A DNA stretch of 64,000 bases from a virus: positions 1 to 64,000 of the IMG/VR virus record IMGVR_UViG_3300035698_007355. The stretch is one strand, 5' to 3'. A model generated the notes under the pieces. That model worked only from the letters and a program-made list of their open reading frames with translations. It searched no databases and was not told where the DNA came from. Numbering within the stretch: position 1 is the first letter of the stretch; every line of letters begins with the position of its first letter. This document shows positions 53,197 to 58,767 of the stretch, in pieces. The position numbers and the translations under genes are program-made.

Positions 53197-53571
53197 ATGA
53201 AATTAACTAAAAGACAAATAGATAAATATCTGATTTTTTTAAACGAATACAAAGTCTATGTGGGATTACACGATTGGAAAATCATGTTAGACATTGAATT
53301 GCTGAAAGGCGACAGTTTAGCACATACACAGCCAGATAATATGGAAAAAGAGATGATAGTAACTTTATCAGAAGAATTTCTTGATAAGTCTGAAACGGTG
53401 CAGTGTAATATACTATTCCACGAATTAATGCATGGTAAAGTATGTATTCATAACAATATGATTAGAGCACATGTAGCTATACTTGAAGAACACTTTGTTA
53501 ATGATATAACAAGAGGGTTTGAAAAAGCTCTCGAAAAAGAATGGGTTAGCCTTAAAGAGGAGAAAAATTGA
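53197..53571 (+). CDS. Small HExxH metallopeptidase-like protein
   Basis: This 124-residue protein has NILFHELMHGKV, a zinc-protease HExxH with His75, Glu76 and His79. It begins with a helical segment KLTKRQIDKYLIFLNEYKVYV and resembles compact phage/viral metallopeptidases related to SprT-type proteins. A third zinc ligand may be an Asp/Glu or His near residue 91-98. AGGTGA lies upstream. Substrate unknown. Confidence 0.7.
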   Translation: MKLTKRQIDKYLIFLNEYKVYVGLHDWKIMLDIELLKGDSLAHTQPDNMEKEMIVTLSEEFLDKSETVQCNILFHELMHGKVCIHNNMIRAHVAILEEHFVNDITRGFEKALEKEWVSLKEEKN

Positions 53572-53572
53572 A

Positions 53573-53695
53573 ATGAAAACAATGAACGATATGTATGGAG
53601 ATGGAAGCAAACACGAAGTTTGTGAAAAATGTGGTATGTGTATCACTTGCAAGGATTGTAAATGTCCAAAATATAAATACGAGATACGAAAATGA
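53573..53695 (+). CDS. Cys-rich zinc peptide, 40 aa
   Basis: This 40-residue ORF has CEKCGMCITCKDCKCP, seven Cys in sixteen residues, so it could bind a metal cluster or two zinc ions. It overlaps the next gene by ATGA. Confidence 0.6.
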   Translation: MKTMNDMYGDGSKHEVCEKCGMCITCKDCKCPKYKYEIRK

Positions 53696-53841
53696 AGACA
53701 ATAAAAGAATATAACAGTTGTAAAGAACGATGGAAGAGAGCTAAAGCTAATTGGAAGAACTATGATAAAAACTTCCACACAGTAAGTAGAATAAGACTGT
53801 CAATCAATGGATTCTTAGATTATCAGAGGGATATAAAATGA
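53692..53841 (+). CDS. Small basic protein, 49 aa
   Basis: This 49-residue Lys/Arg-rich helical protein (starts KTIKEYNSCKERWKRAKANWK) is coupled to both neighbours by ATGA overlaps. Likely nucleic-acid associated; not recognised. Confidence 0.55.
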   Translation: MKTIKEYNSCKERWKRAKANWKNYDKNFHTVSRIRLSINGFLDYQRDIK

Positions 53842-53981
53842 GAGGCAAAACATGTATGAAGTGTGGGTCAACACGAATCGAAATGCTACAATCAGATGAA
53901 TATGCTTGTAAGGCATGCAGAACATATTATTCCTTGAGAGATATAACAGACGAAGAAATGATAGAGTGGTTTGTAAATTAA
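53838..53981 (+). CDS. Zinc-ribbon peptide, 47 aa
   Basis: This 47-residue ORF has CMKCGSTRIEM and CKACRTYYS, a two-knuckle zinc ribbon, and an acidic helical end. It is the last gene of the run that starts at the terminase. Confidence 0.6.
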   Translation: MRGKTCMKCGSTRIEMLQSDEYACKACRTYYSLRDITDEEMIEWFVN

Positions 53982-54010
53982 TTCTAAAGAAAAAATGCAA
54001 TGAAGACTAT

Positions 54011-54108
54011 AGAAAATCGTTGTGAGCGTAAGCGAGGGGATATTCTATCTCGATGGGACGGTTACGGGATAACAAATAAGATTTGTTACGTGTAGTAATA
54101 GGTTTTCT
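54011..54108 (+). ncRNA. Candidate structured RNA
   Basis: This is a GC-richer island in very AT-rich DNA. Its ends close in an eight-base-pair stem (AGAAAATC with GGTTTTCT). Inside is a perfect eight-base-pair hairpin (TAACAAAT-AAG-ATTTGTTA, 54070-54088) and a possible GC-GTAA-GC tetraloop. No known archaeal RNA signature (SRP, RNase P) is seen. It precedes a terminator hairpin at 54147. Confidence 0.45.
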
Positions 54109-54146
54109 AAAATTTTAAAAAATTTTTCCGGAGGTACAGTATACAC

Positions 54147-54181
54147 GTCTTATTAAATAAGACAGTAACTATTCTTTTTTA
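54147..54181 (+). terminator. Terminator after the terminase-to-tRNA transcription unit
   Basis: GTCTTAT-TAA-ATAAGAC forms a perfect seven-base-pair hairpin, followed after 11 bases by a T6 run. Confidence 0.65.
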
Positions 54182-54297
54182 AGCTTATTTTTCATTGTTA
54201 CTACTCTTTAGTAACGTCATTTTGAAAATAAGTCAAATTCAAAAATCTAAAAGTAACTCGAACTTTTTCAAATCGAAACTTTTTTTCTCATAGTCGA

Positions 54298-54311
54298 TTA
54301 ACGATAGTTAA
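54298..54311 (+). repeat. TTAACGATAGTTAA element, copy 1
   Basis: First of four copies; others at 55839, 56615 and 57487, each at the start of a new intergenic region. Confidence 0.75.
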
Positions 54312-54357
54312 GTCACTACTCTTCAAGGGCAACACTCGCACTAACGTCGCATCACAT

Positions 54358-54381
54358 TGTCGCCCCTTCGCAGTAGTAACA
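54358..54381 (+). repeat. 24-bp element TGTCGCCCCT-N3-CAGTAGTAACA, copy 1
   Basis: Exact form with a three-base spacer; further copies at 55884, 56044, 56081, 56108, 56162 and 56646. Confidence 0.75.
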
Positions 54382-54858
54382 CTGTGTTGTTATTCTTTAG
54401 TAGTATATTGTTGTTGTTACTTAATAGTAATAATAATATTGTTATTCAATAGTAGTAACAAAAATGTTGTTTTAATGATTTAAAGCTTGTTTTAAGCTTC
54501 TTTAGTCATTTAAAGCTTGTTTTAGTCGAATGAACAAAAACAAAAACAATTTAAGCACTTTTTCTTTATTTAAAGACTAATTTAATCTATGATTATAGTA
54601 AAAAAGCTGTTTGCTTAAAACTTTTAATCATATCTTACAATCTTAATAAAAAAAGTCTTATAAACAAAACCTTTATAAAGAGTACTTCACATAATAATAA
54701 TATAAACAATCAAAAAAAAGTGTCTTAACAGAAGATACACGCATAACGAAAAAAGCATTTATAAGTAAAACTTTAAAATGCTAAATCTGAAACTTAGAAA
54801 TGAATAAAAGCATTTCGATTTATACTTTTCTTTTATAGTTAATGACGAATATTTAAGA

Positions 54859-54876
54859 GCAAAAAAAGTTTATAAT
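54859..54876 (+). promoter_or_regulatory. TATA-like promoter of the 54919 gene
   Basis: GCAAAAAAAGTTTATAAT lies 43 bases before the ATG; the predicted start is near 54895, before the GAGAGTG ribosome site. Confidence 0.45.
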
Positions 54877-54918
54877 CTTTTCTTTACGAAAGTTAAAAAA
54901 GATTTGAGAGTGTGAAAA

Positions 54919-55266
54919 ATGTCTAAAACAAAAATCGTTTTAAGTGAAATTAGTTTAAGTGAACAATTAAAGACTGCAAAAGCTTTAGTTTTAGAGCAAA
55001 ATGCAAAAATCGCAGAACAAACAAAAGCTATTGAAGAGCAAAAAATTAAACTTGCGAATTCAAAAGTGATTAAAACAGAATCTGAATTTTTCAGAAATAA
55101 AGATGTCGAAACTGCGAAAGTCTTTAAAAATATGTCAGAAACAATAAAGTTTTTTGAAGTCAAATTTCCCGATTTTGTAAAACAGATTTGTGAAGATGAA
55201 AAAAAAGTTTTAATAACTGCAAACGAATTTCATTATGTAATAGCAAGAAAGCTAAATCTTAAATAA
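54919..55266 (+). CDS. Coiled-coil protein, paralog of the 56303 gene
   Basis: This 115-residue protein has an N-terminal coiled coil (about 12-50, QLKTAKALVLEQNAKIAEQ) and a C-terminal domain with NMSETIKFFEVKFPDFVKQICEDEKK and NEFHYVIARKL. The C-terminal part aligns with the 56303 product (NVSETKKFFEINRPEVLVELCKTLK, AQFHQYLFGL), so the two are paralogs with different coiled coils. Neither is recognised. It could be a DNA-binding or cell-cycle-type regulator; this is a guess from build only. A T-tract terminator follows. Confidence 0.65.
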   Translation: MSKTKIVLSEISLSEQLKTAKALVLEQNAKIAEQTKAIEEQKIKLANSKVIKTESEFFRNKDVETAKVFKNMSETIKFFEVKFPDFVKQICEDEKKVLITANEFHYVIARKLNLK

Positions 55267-55288
55267 TTTTTTTTATTTTTTTTCTTTT
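55267..55288 (+). terminator. T-tract terminator
   Basis: TTTTTTTTATTTTTTTTCTTTT directly follows the stop of the 54919 gene, a typical archaeal oligo-T terminator. Confidence 0.65.
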
Positions 55289-55315
55289 CAAATAAAAAAA
55301 TAAGAGTGTGATATT

Positions 55316-55578
55316 ATGACTAAAAAATTACAAATAGATTATATAAAATATGTTGATAACGTAATTATATTTAAAGACGTAAGAAAAAAAGACGAGTTGA
55401 TGAAAAAAAGAATATAAAACAACAAATCGAGAAAAACACAAAAGAAATCGAAAATAAACTATATGTTGAAATTTGCGAAATTATCACGAATGAAAATTTA
55501 AAAGATAGTGAAAAGACAAAACAAATAATAAACGTCTTTAAAGATTTCGATTTTTTTAATAATTTAGAACAATATTAA
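55316..55578 (+). CDS. Helical protein read through a -1 frameshift (or broken gene)
   Basis: The frame starting at ATG 55316 (GAGTGTG upstream) stops at 55417 after 33 codons. The -1 frame from the A7 run at 55384-55390 stays open to 55578 and reads RRVDEKNIKQQIEK...INVFKDFDFFNNLEQY, with normal composition for this region. It has no start codon of its own between its last stop and that point. The run fits the slippery site A AAA AAA. So either a programmed -1 shift makes an 87-residue protein, or an indel in the A-run broke the gene. Product unknown, helical and Lys/Glu rich. Confidence 0.5.
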
Positions 55579-55628
55579 TAATTTTTTCTTTTCTTTTTTA
55601 GTAAAATAAAATAATGTGAGATGAAAAA

Positions 55629-55811
55629 ATGACAGATAAAATAAAAGAATTAATAGAAAATATTGAACAATTAAACGAAACAATACGAGAAACACAACAA
55701 AAACGAAAAGAACTAAAACAAGAATTAATTTATAATTTAGTTTCGGAAAGTGATTTTTTTAGTATTAATGTAAATCTTAAATCATTAACAAACAGATATT
55801 TAAGAAATTAA
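55629..55811 (+). CDS. Small coiled-coil protein, 60 aa
   Basis: This 60-residue protein is helical, with ELIENIEQLNETIRETQQKRKELKQELI as a heptad-rich coiled coil. GTGAGATGA lies upstream. It could partner the neighbouring helical proteins. A T-rich tract after the stop (55812-55831) is a likely terminator. Confidence 0.6.
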   Translation: MTDKIKELIENIEQLNETIRETQQKRKELKQELIYNLVSESDFFSINVNLKSLTNRYLRN

Positions 55812-55838
55812 TTTTTTTCTTTTTTTTTGTCTTTCTAA

Positions 55839-55852
55839 TTAACGATAGTGAA
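55839..55852 (+). repeat. TTAACGATAGTGAA element, copy 2
   Basis: It matches copy 1 at 12 or 13 of 14 positions and directly follows the terminator of the previous cassette. Confidence 0.75.
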
Positions 55853-55883
55853 TTATATAGTCGAGCTGACGTCGATGTGCGCC

Positions 55884-55907
55884 TGTCGCCCCTCGCCAAT
55901 AGTAACA
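55884..55907 (+). repeat. 24-bp element, copy 2
   Basis: TGTCGCCCCT, spacer CGC, then CAATAGTAACA: one mismatch in the second half. Confidence 0.7.
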
Positions 55908-55922
55908 CGACTTTATTCATAC

Positions 55923-56042
55923 GGCGCTTATGTGACCTAATTACAACTGCAAAAAGGTGGCCGACTGTGTTCTTCTGGCGTTAATGCGGCCTAATTCTAA
56001 CTACAAAAAGTTGACGGGCTTTCTGAACAGGTGTTAGTGTGG
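55923..56042 (+). repeat. 54-bp tandem repeats, two and a part copies
   Basis: Units begin GGCG at 55923 and 55977 and a partial third at 56030. Shared blocks are GGCGYTWATGYGRCCTAATT and CAAAAAGKTGRCSG. The unit length is 54 bases, the same as for the pairs at 57512 and 59275. Confidence 0.65.
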
Positions 56043-56043
56043 A

Positions 56044-56131
56044 TTTCGCCTCTGGCCAGTAGTAACAACGCCTCTCGCATTGTCGCCCCTTGGCAGTAGT
56101 AACACGGTGCCGCCCCTGAACAGTGATAACA
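56044..56131 (+). repeat. 24-bp elements, copies 3 to 5
   Basis: Three copies at 56044-56067, 56081-56104 and 56108-56131, each with a three-base spacer between the CGCCYCT half and the CAGTRRTAACA half. Confidence 0.7.
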
Positions 56132-56161
56132 GGTTGTTACTACTCTTGAGTGGTACCACAT

Positions 56162-56185
56162 TGTCGCCCCTCTCCAGTAGTAACA
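56162..56185 (+). repeat. 24-bp element, copy 6
   Basis: TGTCGCCCCT, spacer CTC, CAGTAGTAACA. It is preceded by TGTTACTACT at 56135 in reverse orientation, so the pair can fold into a large hairpin. A partial copy follows at 56187-56209. Confidence 0.7.
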
Positions 56186-56257
56186 AGGCGTTGCCACTGT
56201 CCAGTAACAAAAAAAGTGTTACTACTATATAGTGGATATTGTTGTTCATTTTTGGCC

Positions 56258-56281
56258 AGTGAAAAACGAAACCTTTATATA
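56258..56281 (+). promoter_or_regulatory. Extended archaeal promoter, leaderless type
   Basis: AGTGAAAAACGAAACC-TTTATATA with ATG 22 bases later. The extended GTGAAAA part is shared with the promoters at 56853 and 58077. Confidence 0.85.
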
Positions 56282-56302
56282 CTAGTCTTCATTACTAATA
56301 TT

Positions 56303-56590
56303 ATGGCAAAAGAAAAAAGTGTCGAGGCAAACGACCAAAAAGAACTTGCGGCTCTTAGAGCAGAAAATGAGGCTTTGAAAATCGCCTTATCAAAAACAGG
56401 CAAAAAAGAAGTTTCGGACTTTTTCTTTGTTGAGAAAACAGGCCTACCAATGAAATGGACTAACGTTTCGGAAACAAAAAAGTTTTTCGAGATTAACAGG
56501 CCTGAAGTTTTGGTTGAACTTTGCAAAACTTTGAAAGTGGAAATGCTTTCGTCAGCACAATTTCACCAATATCTTTTCGGACTCAAATGA
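56303..56590 (+). CDS. Coiled-coil protein, paralog of the 54919 gene
   Basis: This 95-residue protein has a short coiled coil (about 8-33, KELAALRAENEALKIALSKTG) and a C-terminal domain SDFFFVEKTGLPMKWTNVSETKKFFEIN. The ATG at 56303 fits the leaderless promoter; an upstream ATG at 56150 lies in the repeats. Unlike its paralog it uses more GC-rich codons, which hints at a different history. Function unknown. Confidence 0.65.
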   Translation: MAKEKSVEANDQKELAALRAENEALKIALSKTGKKEVSDFFFVEKTGLPMKWTNVSETKKFFEINRPEVLVELCKTLKVEMLSSAQFHQYLFGLK

Positions 56591-56604
56591 GTCCATTTTT
56601 TTTT
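56581..56604 (+). terminator. Terminator overlapping the stop codon
   Basis: ACTCA-AA-TGAGT spans the stop codon at 56588-56590 and is followed by CCATTTTTTTTT. Confidence 0.75.
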
Positions 56605-56614
56605 GATTTTCAAC

Positions 56615-56628
56615 TTAACGATAGTGAA
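56615..56628 (+). repeat. TTAACGATAGTGAA element, copy 3
   Basis: It is identical to copy 2 and starts ten bases after the T-tract. Confidence 0.75.
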
Positions 56629-56645
56629 GTGATGTTGATGTAGCC

Positions 56646-56669
56646 TTTTGCCTCTAGCCAGTAGTAACA
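56646..56669 (+). repeat. 24-bp element, copy 7 (variant first half)
   Basis: TTTTGCCTCT, spacer AGC, CAGTAGTAACA. Confidence 0.65.
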
Positions 56670-56684
56670 CACATAGTATGAAAT

Positions 56685-56738
56685 GGCGCTAATGCGGCCT
56701 ATTTGTCTCTCCTAAAAGGTGGCCGAACTTATCAGGGC
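56685..56738 (+). repeat. 54-bp repeat unit, single copy
   Basis: GGCGCTAATGCGGCCTA, then CCTAAAAGGTGGCCGA, matching the first units at 55923 and 55977. Confidence 0.6.
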
Positions 56739-56852
56739 TATCACATTAGCCACAGACCGATTGCCTTATACCATACATATTGTTATTTAAGGATGTGTGT
56801 AACACTAATTGCTGCCTAAAAAAGTTGACCGAGTCACTATACACTAATGAAT

Positions 56853-56877
56853 CGTGAAAAACGATAAGTTTATAAAG
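56853..56877 (+). promoter_or_regulatory. Extended archaeal promoter
   Basis: CGTGAAAAACGATAAGTTTATAAAG; 18 bases after the TATA start lies AATACTATATTAGG (56887), which recurs at the same distance in the 58077 promoter and marks the probable start site. Confidence 0.75.
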
Positions 56878-56897
56878 ATTAGAATTAATACTATATT

Positions 56898-56946
56898 AGG
56901 CGCAAGAAAACTTGCTGTCTCGCCTTAGCGTTGTGTCGTAAACAAC
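56898..56946 (+). promoter_or_regulatory. Structured 5' leader RNA
   Basis: AGGCG/CGCCT encloses CAAG-AAAA-CTTG, and a second hairpin forms from GTTGT/ACAAC. It begins at the predicted transcript start and ends 12 bases before ATG 56958. Confidence 0.5.
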
Positions 56947-56957
56947 TGCCACAAAAA

Positions 56958-57095
56958 ATGAGTATATTAAACCTGTTTAAGAAGAAAGCCACAGTATATG
57001 TGGATTGGAATGCATTTCAAGACTTTATGGACTTCCACTCTACACACCAATTTCAACAAGACGTGCGGAAATCTAACTTGGAGGCTAAAAAATGA
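56958..57095 (+). CDS. Small protein, 45 aa
   Basis: This 45-residue ORF (starts SILNLFKKKATVYVDWNAF) follows a structured leader and overlaps the next gene by ATGA. The aromatic/His-rich middle (FQDFMDFHSTHQFQQ) is not recognised. First gene of a four-gene mini-operon. Confidence 0.55.
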   Translation: MSILNLFKKKATVYVDWNAFQDFMDFHSTHQFQQDVRKSNLEAKK

Positions 57096-57187
57096 AACAA
57101 AATACAAAGGATATAAAAAATACCATACTAGTGTTAATTCTCTATATGGTAATTATAGTAGGATTTTTCTTACTAGGAGGGCTTTAA
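57092..57187 (+). CDS. Single-pass membrane peptide, 31 aa
   Basis: This 31-residue ORF has a hydrophobic stretch TILVLILYMVIIVGFFLLGG, probably one membrane helix. Its start overlaps the previous stop; GGAGG precedes the next gene. Function unknown. Confidence 0.55.
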   Translation: MKQNTKDIKNTILVLILYMVIIVGFFLLGGL

Positions 57188-57188
57188 A

Positions 57189-57329
57189 ATGATAATTGAG
57201 ATAGCCATAATAAGTCTGGCAAGAAGAAATGGTGGTTATAAAATTCCCACCGACCCATTTAATCCAATGTTTGATGCAAGATATCCATTAACTCTAGGAT
57301 ATAATATGGAGGTGGATTTAAATGTGTAA
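57189..57329 (+). CDS. Small protein, 46 aa
   Basis: This 46-residue ORF begins IIEIAIISLARRNGGYKIPTD and ends just inside the next gene. GGAGG lies upstream. Not recognised. Confidence 0.5.
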   Translation: MIIEIAIISLARRNGGYKIPTDPFNPMFDARYPLTLGYNMEVDLNV

Positions 57330-57459
57330 ACACAAATGGTACCGAGAACTTAAAGCACCTTGCATTAGAGGAGGATGGCTAATGGTATATAGATGTCATT
57401 GGTGTAGAATTGTGGATTTCAAATACGACCACGATAAAGAATATATTAAGCCCCTATAG
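57322..57459 (+). CDS. Small Cys/His protein, 45 aa
   Basis: This 45-residue ORF has CKHKW, CIRGG and CHWCR, enough Cys/His for one zinc site. It overlaps the previous gene by eight bases with GGAGGTGG upstream. Its stop codon is in the loop of the terminator hairpin. Confidence 0.55.
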   Translation: MCKHKWYRELKAPCIRGGWLMVYRCHWCRIVDFKYDHDKEYIKPL

Positions 57460-57475
57460 GGGCTCCTTTTTTTTT
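57449..57475 (+). terminator. Strong terminator
   Basis: AGCCCC-TATA-GGGGCT hairpin followed by CCTTTTTTTTT; the stop codon of the last gene is in the loop. Confidence 0.85.
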
Positions 57476-57486
57476 GTTGCTGAAAC

Positions 57487-57500
57487 TTAACGATAGTTAA
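57487..57500 (+). repeat. TTAACGATAGTTAA element, copy 4
   Basis: Identical to copy 1, twelve bases after the preceding terminator. Confidence 0.75.
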
Positions 57501-57511
57501 TTGGTTCAATT

Positions 57512-57616
57512 GGCGTTGCTGTGGCCTAATTCCTTATGGAAAAAGGCACCCGAGTTATTTGAACAGGCGTGTGTGTGGCCTAATTCCCTCTCCTTAAAAA
57601 ACCTGGGGAAAAACAA
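57512..57616 (+). repeat. 54-bp tandem repeats, two copies
   Basis: Units at 57512 and 57566, spaced 54 bases, share GGCGTKNNTGTGGCCTAATTCC and an A-rich block before a C/G-rich block. Confidence 0.65.
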
Positions 57617-57834
57617 CCTATAGTAAGGGGGTTTTGTGCTTGGAATGCAAAATCTCCCCTAGTAAGGGTATTTAGTTAGGCCTTCAACCAGACGGACAGT
57701 CTCCACATAGCCACCAGACCGAAGGCGTAGGCCACAGTCCATCAGGATTTGTGCTTAAAAACGAGCCACAACAATATATACCTATATAGAGAGTAGAAGT
57801 TTTTCAGGAATCTAATGAGAGGCGAGGGAGGAAT

Positions 57835-57918
57835 ACTATACTTGAGCCTATACCTCCAGCTATACTTGAGCCTATACTTGAGCCTATACTTTCCTATACC
57901 TCCAGCTATACCTAAGCC
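57835..57918 (+). repeat. 12-bp tandem array TATACTTGAGCC
   Basis: About seven units of 10-12 bases (TATACTTGAGCC three times, TATACCTCCAGC twice, plus degenerate ones), a local slippage array. Confidence 0.75.
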
Positions 57919-58047
57919 TTCTCAACAGCTTCCAAACCTTTCAGGATATTGTCTCTTACCAATGGTATTACTTACTAGGATATCTTGTAGCGGTTTTTGT
58001 TGCGGAGTGTTACTACTTGGATATAGTGAAACGTATTCTCTACTGGA

Positions 58048-58073
58048 CAGTAGTTACAAAAGTGTTACTACTG
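58048..58073. repeat. Palindrome CAGTAGTTACA / TGTTACTACTG
   Basis: Inverted arms around AAAAG, next to the 58077 promoter; same family as the GTTACTACT arms further left. It could be an operator. Confidence 0.65.
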
Positions 58074-58076
58074 GCT

Positions 58077-58100
58077 CGTGAAAATGACAACATTTATATA
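58077..58100 (+). promoter_or_regulatory. Extended archaeal promoter
   Basis: CGTGAAAATGACAACA-TTTATATA; AATACTATACTAGG follows at the same distance as in the 56853 promoter. Confidence 0.8.
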
Positions 58101-58132
58101 CTCACGAATCAATACTATACTAGGTTGAAAAT

Positions 58133-58211
58133 CTATGATGAACCACTTCCACTAGCTATTGGTAAACTTTTTTTATTATAGTGGTGGAAAGTCTCCAAGG
58201 AGAGTTCATAG
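58133..58211 (+). promoter_or_regulatory. Structured 5' leader RNA of the 58227 gene
   Basis: CTATGATGAAC pairs with GTTCATAG (with a bulge), CCACTTCCAC can pair with GTGGTGG, and TCTCC-AA-GGAGA forms a perfect hairpin. GAGAGG for ribosome binding lies just after. Confidence 0.5.
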
Positions 58212-58226
58212 AGAGGTAAACTAAAA

Positions 58227-58685
58227 ATGGCAAAAAAAGATAAACAAGTGGAAGTATTGGACAACGACGCGGAAGTATTTACTACCAAGGTCGGTTGGAA
58301 CAGTGAAGATATGAAAGGCTTACCAGCACAGGCAGCAGGTTGGAAGGAAGGAGCAGCGCCCCATTTCTCAGTAGGACTTGGTATGTTAAAGGCAGTTGCT
58401 GAATCACCGAACACAAAGGAATTTGTAGTTGGAAACTATGTAGTTGGTGATGAAATAATTCCAATTATTGATGCTCCAGCTCTAACGCAGGACATTCTTA
58501 AAACCTACGCTGAATCTAAGGAACTTGAAATTCAAACCTTCAGACTAGCTGGAAGTAGAACTGGTGCCAGAAAAGAACTGGATGAGATTAAATCCACATT
58601 TGCTGGAATTGATGATGCGGCTATGAAAATTTTGGAAGAAACAAATCCAGAAGTCTATGCCAAAATTATGGGTTTCCAAGCGTAA
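58227..58685 (+). CDS. Protein of unknown function, 152 aa, probably well expressed
   Basis: This 152-residue protein has an N-terminal KKDKQVEVLDNDAEVFTTKVGW and a helical C-terminal half (ILKTYAESKELEIQTF, DDAAMKILEETNPEVYAKIMG). It has a strong extended promoter, a structured leader, a ribosome site GAGAGG and a T-tract terminator, so it is probably abundant, as for a DNA-binding or accessory protein. No family recognised. Confidence 0.65.
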   Translation: MAKKDKQVEVLDNDAEVFTTKVGWNSEDMKGLPAQAAGWKEGAAPHFSVGLGMLKAVAESPNTKEFVVGNYVVGDEIIPIIDAPALTQDILKTYAESKELEIQTFRLAGSRTGARKELDEIKSTFAGIDDAAMKILEETNPEVYAKIMGFQA

Positions 58686-58711
58686 TTCTGGAATCCAAAG
58701 CACCCCACTAA

Positions 58712-58731
58712 TTTTTTTTCTTTTTATTTTT
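58712..58731 (+). terminator. T-tract terminator
   Basis: TTTTTTTTCTTTTTATTTTT follows the stop of the 58227 gene by 26 bases, without a clear hairpin. Confidence 0.65.
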
Positions 58732-58767
58732 CCATATATCAAAGCATATCTATAACGGAGGAAAACA

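Larger units (their letters stand above)
54182..54918. other. Intergenic region without genes; repeats and promoter
   Basis: No convincing gene is seen. The region has TGTTACTACT/AGTAGTAACA palindrome arms (54196, 54372, 54451), one TTAACGATAGTTAA element (54298), one 24-bp element (54358), a direct repeat ATTTAAAGCTTGTTTTA (about 54478 and 54509) and three TATA-like sites (54671, 54757, 54868). Confidence 0.6.
55812..56257. other. Intergenic region rich in repeats, no gene
   Basis: After a T-rich terminator (55812-55831) the region contains a TTAACGATAGTGAA element, five 24-bp elements, one 54-bp repeat pair and single GTTACTACT arms. Long reading frames on both strands are composed of the repeats and have no ribosome sites, so no gene is called. 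Confidence 0.6.
56605..56852. other. Intergenic region with repeat elements, no gene
   Basis: It holds a TTAACGATAGTGAA element (56615), one 24-bp element (56646), a single 54-bp unit (56685) and a degenerate one near 56790 (CCTAAAAAAGTTGACCGAGT). Nothing else is recognised. Confidence 0.55.
57476..58076. other. Intergenic region with repeats, no convincing gene
   Basis: It starts with TTAACGATAGTTAA (57487), followed by a 54-bp tandem pair (57512), a region with AAGGGG/CCCCTAGTAAGGG direct repeats (57625-57668), a 12-bp tandem array (57835-57918) and GTTACTACT palindromes (58008, 58048). An 88-codon frame at 57815 exists but looks like repeat DNA. Confidence 0.55.

Noticed and set aside
54011-54108. 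SRP RNA or RNase P RNA
   Set aside because: The hallmark motifs of these RNAs are missing; kept only as a structured RNA candidate.
55997-56249. Two overlapping minus-strand frames
   Set aside because: They are built from the repeated CAGTAGTAACA elements read backwards and have no ribosome sites.
57815-58081. 88-residue protein with LYLS repeats
   Set aside because: The frame is composed of the 12-bp slippage array, has poor ribosome site spacing, and continues through GTTACTACT repeat elements; no convincing coding sign.
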